64,000 nucleotides of DNA. It comes from Asterias rubens. Taxonomy: Eukaryota > Echinodermata > Asteroidea > Forcipulatida > Asteriidae. The notes beneath the pieces are model-generated. The model was not told where the DNA came from. It worked only from the letters and a program-made list of their open reading frames with translations, and searched no databases. The DNA lies in the NCBI RefSeq assembly GCF_902459465.1, contig NC_047063.1, positions 18,875,685 through 18,939,684 on the forward strand, in the 5' to 3' direction. Position numbers and translations under genes: made by a program. Positions 12,601-24,600 of the stretch are shown one piece after another; position 1 is the stretch's first letter, and each line of letters opens with the position of its first letter.

Positions 12601-15600
12601 AACACCCTTAGCAACAGCCGTAGCCGTAGCTGTAGTCGACTCGAATACGGCTACGGCTAGATGTCCGCGTCATCATGTGTTCAGATGAAGGACAAACACC
12701 CTTAGCAACAGCCGTAGCCGTATAGCTGTAGCCGACTCGGATACGGCCTTTATCTTCAAAACTGAACCGACAACTGATAAGAAAGCGCCGGCCGAGTTTT
12801 TATTAGTACGGCACGTTCTTTTTGCAAATCAAGATACCGAATCGCTTTTGTCGTTTGAGAGTCAGTTAGAACCGCTTTCTCTTTTATACTCTTGCATTTA
12901 TGGCGGGAACACACAGTCACTGACAATAATCTTGGTAAAGCAGGGTCGGACACGGCTTCCTTTAATATACAAGGTCCTTCACCACTCTCCGTCATCCGCA
13001 TAATGTGCTTCTTAAAGGCACTGGACACCTCATTTGCTCATTGTCAAAGACCAGTATTCTCCATTGGTGCGTCCAAACATGCATAAAGAACATTGTGAAC
13101 ATTTGGTTTTGGCGAAGTTGCAAATTCCTTGTTGCACAAATTATGTTGAATGCTTACATGCAGATGCCTAAACAATGCTTAAATGGTGAAGTATAAATAA
13201 AATAAAAAACTAAAAAAAAAAATACTTCAGAGGGAGCCGTTTCTCACAGTGTTTCACACTATCATTAGCTCTCCATCGCTTGTTACCAAGTAATTTTTTT
13301 AAGCTAACAATTATTTTGAGTAATTACCAATAGTGTCCACTGCCAAGGCAGTGGTAACTATTGGTATTTACTAAAAATAATTATTGGCACGTAAACTAAC
13401 TCGGTAATGAGCAATAGAGAGCTGTTGATAGAGAAACGGCTCCCTCTGATGTAACGTAGTTTTCGAGAAAGAAGTAAATATTTCCACGAATTTGATTTCG
13501 AGACCTCAGATTTAGAGTTTGAGGTCTCAAAAAGAACACAACTTCGTGTGACAAATGTGTTTTTTTTTCTTGCATAGTTATCTCGCAACTTCGACGACCA
13601 ATTGAGCTCAAATTTTCACAGGTTTGTTATTTTATGCGTATGTTGAGATAAACTAAGTGAGAAGACTGGTCTTTGACAATTACCAATAGTGTCCAGAGCC
13701 TTTAAACAGAAAGGGTTGCGATTTCGCTTCTGACCTTCGGTGTTTACACCACTATAGCAAATTGCTTAACGGCCAAAATTGGAGAGAAAATTCTGTCCAC
13801 TTTTCACTTGGATTCGGACGCGTAATAAAATTCTCAAGGTTTTTAATCATAGAAATGTTTTCCGCAACAAAACCAACGGAGAAATAATTGAAATTTAAGA
13901 TTTTGTTTTGTTGATAACATACACGAGCCAAAGATTGTCAAATCAATGGTGTGATGATTTTGGTTTTAATTGAACCTGGGCTTGTGTTTCCATTTCGTGT
14001 CTGAGCTAGAAAATTTCCTTTTGAAATGGATTGTTTTAACAACAAATTTCTAAACGTGTAATATACCCATGCAGTAAGGATTCTGTATATTATCTTTAAA
14101 GATACTGGACACTATTGGTAATTGTCAAAGACCAGTCTTCTCACTTGGTGTATCTCAACATATGCATAAAATAACAAACCTGTGAAAATTTGAGCTCAAT
14201 TGGTCGTCGAAATTGTGAGATAATAGTGAAAGAAAAAAACACCCTTGTCACACGAAGTTGTGTGCGTTTAGATGGTTGATTTCGAGACCCCAAGTTCTAA
14301 ACCTGAGGTCTCGAAATCAAACTCGTGGAAAATTACTTCTTCTCGAAAACTACGTCACTTCAGAGGGAGCCGTTTCTCACAATGTTGTATACTATCAACC
14401 TCTCCCCGTTACTCGTCACCAAGTGAGGTTTTATGCTAATAATTATTTTGAGTAATTACCAATAGTTGTCCACTGCATTTAAAACACGTCTGGAAATTTG
14501 AACAGTATTGTTAACAAAGTATGTGAGTATTTTGTGCATATCCAGAGGCATATAACACGGGTGGGATTCGAACCCACGACATTGTCATTCTAAAGCAGAT
14601 GTCTGTGAATATTTCTTTCCTTAGAACTCGGAAAAAATATTGAGCTGAGCATACAATGCTTACACAACAAAAAAATACTATATTGTAAGGGCTTAATAAA
14701 CCCCTAATGTCCCCAAATCTATATGCAAATTTAACGTGTATTTTATCTGTTTCGCTGCTAACAGCATTCAGCAGACTTCACGAACAACTGCACGTCATAC
14801 CATAACAAGTCAAATTATGCACAATAATCAACAGTCATGAAGGATGATGCATGACTAATGATTTCAATGTAAAAATCATGCACCAATTTCTCTGAATCTA
14901 AAGCCTTGACATTCGAAGACCTCCCGCATGTTCCAGCCACAGTTCCCCCCCCCCTCCTAGCATCACTTACCATTACGTCAAATTGGTTTTTTAACTTGCC
15001 TTTAATCTAGACATAGAAATTTCTCTCTGATGTAATTTGGCACTAATTAAGTTATGCCGCTCAATAATTGTCCGTGACTGCATCCAATAGATGTTACATA
15101 AAATTACATTATATACAGACGTCAACAGGGGTCGTTCAGTATCTAGTTTAATATTACAATGCGTTCAATGCACATCAATACCATTCTGGGTTTTTGTTGT
15201 GATGAAAAGCAAAGTGTGTAGCATAACAACCCCCAAAGTTAACAGACTTTTGTCCCCTCCCACACCAACAATTGTCACAGTTAGCACGGTACAGTACATC
15301 GATTATGTCGGTCTCTGCTTTTTGGAACAACATGTCAAAGTAAAATAGCTTGTGAGAAAACATGATTGCAACAGGCGTTAATGGGTTTCTTGGGAGTTAC
15401 AGTTTTGTACTAATTTTAGAGTAAAATGTACCCTTTTAGAATACCTTATTTACTATGTTAAAGACAGTGGCCACTATTGGTAATTACTCAAAATAATTAT
15501 TAGCATAAAACCTTACTTGGTAACGAGTAATGGCGAGAGGTTGATAGTTTAAAACATTGTGAGAAACGGCGCCCTCTGAAGTAATGTAGTTTTCGAGAAA

Positions 15601-18600
15601 GAAGTAATTTTCGAGACCTCTGAATTAAATTTTGAGGTCTCAAAATCAAGAGGATGTTTTTCTTTCATTGTTATCTCACAACTTCCCCGACAAATTGAGC
15701 TCAGTTTTTTACAGGTTTGTTTTTTTATGCACATGTTGAGAATGATGCACCAAGTGAGAAGACTGGTCTTTGACAATTACCAATAGTGTCCAGTGTCTTT
15801 AATTCGGATATTTTTTCTCGTTCTAAAACCAACGAACCATCAACAAGCGACTATAGCACTGTGACCCCAAAGCCTGAGGATACCTGTATAGGGAACGCGA
15901 AGAGGATGCTCAGTTTTAGATGTTGGAGGAAAAAACCCAAAAACATTTTGAATGAAAAACACCGCGTTATCATGATCTAACGGGGACTGAAAACCCAATC
16001 TACTTTCGAGGCAACGTATAGACGGAATTCGAACCTGGTTCCACAGCAGTGGCATAACCAGGCTGTTTTTATTAACTTGTTTTTTTTCCCCTTCATATTA
16101 GTTATTCATTTATTTGTATTTATTTATTTATGCCTCTGAATTTCCGGTTTGGTTCGAAATCTTAAGGCCATCTACCCTACTCATGTTATTATTTCTATTT
16201 ATTTGATTTCATTTTTTTTAGGGTTGGGTTAAATACATAAATTGGAGGCTTTTTAAATCGAACAATTCTTTTGTGCATCTTTTTGAGCTCATTGGAGAGC
16301 AAGGGGGCGGGGGGCTGCTGTCCCCAGGTTACGTCACTGGTCAAACAGAGGTCAAAGACAGGGCAAGATATCACTGATTCAATATGGATGTGCCAGAACA
16401 TTCTCAGTGTAGTTTATGGTAAATGGACAAATTTAGAAACGCAGATAACTTAATTAAGATCGAGTGAACATGCGCAGTCTCACCGTTCTTCACACAGACT
16501 GTGTGTGAGCTCTAATAATCAAGGTTGCCAAAAGGACACCAGCGAAAGAGCAAGGACACCAGCGGGAAGAGCAAACCGTTGAAAGGGCAATTCTTACTGA
16601 TAGATATAAACAAAACTGCACATTTTAAGAACTAATGTGGTCTTCCATATCCTGTCAAGTTTCTGTACTCCTCCGTTGATGGATTCTGTTAAACTAAGTA
16701 CAAGAGAAGTGAGATTGCTGCTGGCAAATAAAATAAACAAGAACCGCACATTTTGTTCAAGAGGCAGAAATGCCAGCCAAATAAATAAGGGTGGAAACAT
16801 ACACAAATTTTTGGCAAGCAGGACCCTGTGCCCGACGAACAAAACCCAAACTTTGAAAACCCTTTGAATTTATATTATCAGTTGAACTTGTGGCTCAAGT
16901 GTCACTGTGTCACTGGCACTCAGGTTGATTCTTGGCGCGAGTATTACGTTTTAATGAGTCTTAAATGGCCCATGGGTGTTTACGGGTAAACCATTCTCTA
17001 ATAATCCAAGTCCACCGTCAGCCGTGTATACCAATTACAGCAGGCAGGGGCTGGCGTGGACAGTTCCCAGTAGTTCTTTTTAATTGTGTATAATGAAAGG
17101 ACTATTTATATCCGTTCATTGAAAGCGCATTCACTGCGACCAAAGACCGACTGTACCTTTACCGTACACCCCGCCGTGTCTCGCCCCATGCCACCGGGAA
17201 CGCACTGCACGACATTTAATCAACGCAATAATTGCAATCTTTACTGGGAAGAAGAAATAATAAGAATGTGCAATAGACATTGACAACATCAGAACAAATG
17301 TGTGGACGTTTTGATCGTCAATTTGACAGTGTTAATCAGTCTGGTTTACACAATAGTGAAGCTCGTTTTATAGGTTCCACACCCTTGAGAGAACAGTATT
17401 ACCCCCCCCCCCCCCCCCCCCCATTTAGGGAACTTCATTGGCTACCAATTAGAGAACGAATCAGTTTTAAAATTTTTCTTCTTGTTTTAAAATGCTTGAA
17501 CAAAACAATCCTCCTCGATACATTTCCACTTTACGGTCACATTACACTCCTCCACGATTTCTTCGGACCAAACTTGGCATGCATGGCTTGAAATTTTCCT
17601 GAGCAAACAAAGTTCTCGGTCAAAAAGCTTTCAGTTTTGTTGGGCCAATGATTTTGAACAATCTTCCTACTGTCATTGGGGAATCTGTTACCCTTTTCTG
17701 CAAGTCCCAAAGAATGACCTTTTCCCATGTTAATTTCTTTCCAGTGCGCTATAGATCTTGATGGAATAGCGCCTTATAAATTGTATTTGTTATGGTATAT
17801 GTTATGTTATGTTATGGTGTGGAGTGGCCATTGCCTCGTGGAGGCAGGTTGAACTTCGTATTGAACCGCCAAACTATACTGATGCGATTTCGCTATTTGA
17901 AGTTCTGTCTGTCTCGAGTACAATTTTTTTAACTCCTGTCTAATGACGTCACGGTATGGTTAATGCAATGCAATGCAACTATATAGGTTCTAGGTGTATT
18001 TCCGACAGTTGAATGTGCAGAGACACAAATGGTTTGCCAGTACTCTGCAATCGGATATAACAAACTGTCACGTCACCAATGCTACTGTCTATTGTTTTAT
18101 CGGATAGACTAGATCCGTTATGATTAGAAAATGGTACTTTTGACACTTTTTTGTTTATAATAGTAATAATAATGACTGGTGCAAATTTTCGTAAAACAGT
18201 GTAAGAAACGACTACCTCTGAAGTAATGTAGTTTTTTTAGAAAGAGGTAAATCTCACTAAAATATTTGAATTGAGTATCAGCTGAGGTCTCGACGTCAAG
18301 GCATCTGAAAGCAAACAACTTGTGCGAAAAAGGGTTGTTTTTCTGTCATTGTTCTCTCGCAACTTCGACGACCAATTGCGTTCAAATTTTCACAAGTTTG
18401 TTATTTTATGCAATTGTTGAGATACACTAAGTGAGAAGTAGACTGGTCTTTGACAATTATCCAAGGTGTCCAGAGCCTGTAATGTCAGCCTGCTATTTCA
18501 AAAATCAAAGACTGCGTTTAAGGTACGGTACTTCACATCAGTTCAACAAGTTTGTCAATGTTTAGTCACTTCACACCGTCACACGTAAACCCATAGAGCA

Positions 18601-21600
18601 CACCCCCAATCAAAATGAAGTGTTGTCAAAATGTGAATGGGTTAAGACGTCACTTGGAATTATATAAATTGTTCTTCGTAGCATAAATATTTATTCCCAA
18701 AGGCTCCAACTTTTCAACTGTCTGAATAATTTATTGTAAGTTGACTAGTACCGGGGGGCATGTTTCACGAAAAATGATTACTTCACGTGCAAACATTACA
18801 GAGCGTTGACAAGGTCTGCTTTTAAAAGCTTTAGGGGACTGGGTTATCGGCTAAAACGCCATGCGATTTGTACTGTTGTTGGTAACGGGTTCCCTGCAAA
18901 ATTCCCGCTTAGCATTTACCTACGGTACACATCCTGTTATCCAACATCTTATGTTAATAAGATCGCTGGGTCTGTGCTTGAATTTGATCGTTATTTTGTT
19001 TAATAAAATGAAACAATCACCAGAGGAAATATTTGATATGTGGTAATAATGGCGTCGAAGCGAGGTATGTGGAAAATCAGGCACAATGACGCCATTCGGC
19101 GCTTAGCTGTGCATGGCGCCTTGGCTTTGGAACGTTCACCGGCAGCGAGCCTTAAAGACAGTACGTTTGGTTTTGTTTTAATCCCATATTGAGGTAGAAG
19201 TATACTATAAAACTTTAAAACTAACATGTAAAACTTTAATTTCAAAAGGGTTGTCGCGTTTTTGAGATTATAGCCGAAAATCACCGAGCGATGTCCACGC
19301 CAAGAAGAATAATCCAGAACAGGCATACACAATCTGAGAAACCATACTGACAGAAATGCTCATCAGATTCAAATTGTTGGGCGATATAAAAACTGATATC
19401 TTTATACATAATCACTTCCGAAATTAAAGGTTTCTCAGAATGCTTTATACTATCGAAACCTGCTGTAAGGGGGGGGGGTAGGTTTCTAACCAAAAGGTTT
19501 TGATTGGCATTAAGTTTAGAGTGATTACCAAATGATTACAGTAAGAGTAGATGTTTTTCCGTCTCCTATAATCAAATTCTTGATTCAAAATTTAGGAAGT
19601 TGTACCTTTAATAAGCACGTATCTTTAATCATGCCCACTTTGCCACTGGTCGCATTCCTTGTATTAATTAGCAATGCTTGCCATTTCACCAACGAGGGGG
19701 TTCAGACTATTTTTGAACATGCAGCCTCGATATTGATTAAGATGAAGAGAAGGTCAACCACGCATGAAGTTCCATGCGGCAATTTTCCATGCGGCAATAT
19801 TGGCAAGAACGTTTGCCACAGTGGTCTAGGTCATTTTCATCTATACTGAGAATGGAACTAAAATTGAAGTTAATTCACTGAAATGAATTGAAGACAGAAT
19901 TGCATTTATTACACTGAACTGAATTGAATACAGTGTTGCATTTTTTAATAAAACAAAAATTGAATACAACAAAAATGCGGAGTTCATTCGGCGCCCGACG
20001 AGAAATTTTGGTAAAATTAGATAATAACTATCGGAAAAGGTCTTATAGTTTAGATTGTATTTTTTTGGCAGCAGGAAACTTGTCATTTGTTGAGTATGCA
20101 TCCTTACTTCTAGCCCAAATTGAACTACACCCAATGGAAAATGGGGTTTTTAGAATTAAATTTTACCTCTTATTGTGGGTCTCATTTCTCATTAATATAG
20201 AGCATAGATCCCTTACCTTTTTAATACCCCCTTTAATTGAACATGATCCAATGGAAAATAGTTTTGATCATATTTCACCATTTATAATCTAAGCTTTGAC
20301 GCCCAAATAGACACAGCTGCCTGCAACGCAACCATTTATTGGATACAAATGCAAATCTTTTATTGGATGTGCTCTCTCTCTCGCGAGAGCGGAAAGATCC
20401 AACCCCAGTCCGATGATACCACTGACAGCGAGAGAAAGTTCAACGACTTATGCTGCTGATACTCCAGGTGGGACACGCTCAACATTTGCCCCCGCCCCAC
20501 ATTTCACTATGCAAAAATAAATCCTGGATGATAAAAGAAATAATGTACATTGCACATCGATACGAATGACACAAAGATGAAACTGTTCATCTGAAAGCCT
20601 ACAATCATAATATAGGGAGCGTATTCGATTATGTGACTGTCGAGTAGAATTTGATACATGCTTTGTTTGTATATAGGCCTACATTGTACCGTACGTCCAT
20701 AGTTCTATGAACGTATGAAGCACACGTTCAGTACGCCGAGAAAGTTTGAACATGCTCAAAAACAAAAATCGCGGGCTCGACGTGTTCAAATTTTTAACAG
20801 CGTATCCCAGCGTGTTCTTAACGTAAACGGCGTATCCCCAACTTACCCCAAACTTATATCAGCGTACACCAACGTATTTTCGACATTTCGCATACGTTGG
20901 CTTACGTTCAGGCGATACGCCATGGTGTGACAGGGCCTTTAGGTGGCTACTTGTTTTGTTTTCCGCATTTCTTGTTCTCAAACAGGAGGTTGAAATTGAT
21001 ATGGAAGCTTCATCAGATCTTACTTGGCATTTGAATTCAAACGTCGTGTGTTAAGCCCCCCCCCCCCCAAAAAAAAAAAAAAGAAGAAGAAGTAGTGTAC
21101 ACGAGAAAACATTACTGTGATTTCTACTAAATGTTCGACTACGAAGCCAATTTCATGCATAATCTTTTGAGCATAATTCTCCTTAGGCCTGCGCTGTAAC
21201 TGGATTTAGGAAAACATCGATGTCAATAAGGTCAATAAGTAGTTATTTGAGTACGTGCCCCATTCAAAATGAACACCCCCCCCCCCTCCCCCGTTGGTGG
21301 GAAACTGTATTCCAGTTATAACACTTTATAAATAAATATAATGAATAGGGTAGATGGCCTTAGCTTTCGATCCAATCCGGACCTTCTTCAGAGGCATAAA
21401 ACAAGTACAAACAAATACATATCCATTTATAGAAAAAGAGAGGGGGAAAGGGATTAAGGAAAGGATCCAGAAAGAAGCGGGAAAATAACAGCCAATCAAA
21501 GTTTCTATTTCAGAGACAATATAAATAAATAAATATAAAAAAACGTTACAATCAAAGTCACCACCTTTTTGTTCTCACGTATTTGTTTGTTTATTTATTT

Positions 21601-24600
21601 ATTTATTTGGGTTGTGAATGCAGCCCCGAATTCTTAGAGAACTTGTTGTGGCATGGGTTAAACTCCTGCCCAGGTAATGAGTAAATAACCTTTTCACATC
21701 ACTCTTTAAAGCTGACTGAGAACAGACATACAGTGCCTTTGGTGTATTGGGTAAAACACAATTAATGTTCTTTATTTGTGATTCAAATCATGGTTTTTTT
21801 CCCCCACTAATTTCTCCCTACTCACAAAACAGACTCACATGTTTGTTATTTCAGGTATATGGTCGATCACATCACACCAACAAAATGATTATTATGTCAG
21901 CTGTATAATACCTTTAAAAGGAAGGTACACTTTTGGTAATTGTCAAAGACCAGTCTTCTCACTTGGTGTTTATCCAACATAAGCATAAAATAACAAGCCT
22001 GTGAACATTTGAGCTTAATTGGTCATCGAAATTGCGAGAAAATGATGAGAGAAAAAAACACCGTTGTTGGACGATTTTGTGTGCTTTTAGATAGGAATAA
22101 AAGACTTCTAGCTAGAAGTCTTTTTTTCGTGGCATTGTTTAACTCATTTCTCAAAAACTACAACACCTCAGCAAGTAATATTTCTAGGGAAGCTATATCT
22201 GCCATTATTATCTTCAAACCGTGTAAGTTAAATGAAAATCTGTGGATTTTGTGTTTTTTTGTCCTGCAAAAAGTAGCCAACCCTTTAATGTTAGAGGGCT
22301 ATGGTATAAACAATTTAGCATAGGGGCTTTCGGGGTGCACGACCTTGATGGAGATAAACGGTTTTCTTATTTCATGTTGTTGAAAAATCAAACAAACCCC
22401 CGAGGTCTGGAAGGAATTCCTGATGCGGAAAACAAACAGATGCACTAGATGATTCTGAATTCCTCACGTTTTAAACTGGTAGCCTCCAGCAAACTCTAGT
22501 AAGATCGAACCGAAAGTGACATGGACGCGTGGTTTAAAGGCAGTGGACACTATTGGTAATTACTCAAAATAACTATCAGCATAAAACCTCATTTGGTAAC
22601 GAGTAATGGGGAGAGGTTGATAGTGTTGAATATTGTGAGAAACGGCTCCCTCTGAAGTGACATAGTTTTCGAGAAAGAAGTAATTTTCCACTTCCTCACC
22701 TCGATGATAAACTGCTGTGTTGAGGTTTGATCAGGGAGTCCACAGTCCCTAAGACTTGATACATTTAAGACTTTATTTATGACTTGACTCACGTGACCTC
22801 AAGAACTTAAGACTTTGTCTGATTTTGAGATGAGACTATAGCCCTCGAAAAAAAAGAGTTTAACACTCAATTTAAGAGTTCATTGTCACTTGACATCGCA
22901 AAAGACTTCAGACTTGAGTCTTGGTTTGATCTGAGACTTTAGCCGCCGGGGACCAGGGATGTGTACCTCTGGGGATTGAGACTGGAGGTGTGGTTACCTT
23001 CCTCACATGGAATCTGATTTGGTACTCGACTCAAAGGGATGAAGACTTTAGACGTGGTTTGAGTTGATACTACATTCTAATAGGACCTATTGTCAAGATT
23101 AAACTTGAGACCTGACTTATAAGCACTTGCCCTCAAGAACTGACTGAGACTTGATTCGATTTTCGAGTCGAGACTGTATAGCTCTAACTTTGAGTTGAGA
23201 CTGTATAATTTATTTGAGATCTGACTAGAACCTCAACGGATTAAGACTAGGTTTAAGACCTGCATTGGATTACTAAGATTGTGGACCTTATACTGGAACT
23301 CAGCTCAACAAGTGGAAAGTACAAAATGATCCAAAACCTCCCCTGACGAAAGATTACATAAGTTAAACTGCACTTCTTTGTCTGTAAACGTTTTATGTCA
23401 CCATCAGAGAGCCGAAATACAGCCTTTACCATAAATATGCGAAGTGTTGAATGATATAGGAGCCAAACCATGACCCCTTCAACACACCAAGCAGGCCCCC
23501 GTTATTGGCTCCAATCGACGGTATATAGCAGGTCTCAGCGATGCACGGTGTTCTCGAAGGTTTGTTTATTTGTAGCGACTTGTGACTATAGTGCCAGATC
23601 TGGCTGAAAAAGAATTGCACGTCTGCCGCTCGCTGACGTCAAATTTGGCGGTTTTTGTGTTTCACGCAGACACGGTTCAACCATTGAGCTTCATGGTTCA
23701 ATATTTGTACTTTGTTTGTTTATGTGAGAGGAAAAAATATCCGACCACGCAGTTTGTCTTTAAAATAGACTCACGCAAGTCTCATGAGTATGGTTCCCAA
23801 AATGTCTGAATTCGCGCGAGACTTAACGGCAGTGGACACTATTGGTAATTGTCAAAATCCAGTCTTCTCACTTAGTGTATCTCAACATGTACATAAAATA
23901 ACAAACTTGTGAAAATTTGAGCTCGATTGGTCGTCGGAGTTGCGAGATAAACTATGAAAGAAAAAACACCCTTGTCACACGAAGTTGTGTACTTTCAATG
24001 CTTGATTTCGAGACCTTAAGTTCTAAACTTGAGGTCTCGAAATCAAATTCGTAGAAAATTACTTCTCTCTCGAAAACTACATCACTTCAGAGGGAACCGT
24101 TTCTCAAAAGGTTATATACTATCAACCTCTCCCTATTACTAGTAACCAATTAAGGTTTTATGCTTATAATTATTTTGAGTAAATACCAATAGTGTCCACT
24201 GCCTTTAAACAGTAAACCAAGAAGGGGTGAAGTTATACACAGTATATCCAAGTGGTTTCTTTCTATCACCCGTACTGTACTGACATGCTGAAACACGAAT
24301 TGATTCATTACAAGGAACAATTACTGTTAAAATAACACAAATGTAAACATGTTGGAAAAATGTGTGTTACTTTAACACCCTTTTGTAATTTTAGATCTTT
24401 TGATATAGATATTGCATGTGACAATGGTGTAGCATTTAACACCAAGGTGTTGTAGTGTATCTATACCAGCGAATATGTTTGCTGTAGTGTTTTATTTATT
24501 TTTATTTTTATTTTTTTTATAAATGAAAATTGTTCAATGGTATCCACCTGTTAGAATATAATATCGAATATTATAATTCATAAAACCTTGGACCTCACTG

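Noticed and set aside
19350-19530. Possible 25th MITE copy
   Set aside because: Only a few family words (TTTCTCAGAATG, TTTATACTATC, GAGTGATTACCAA) in order; too diverged to delimit.
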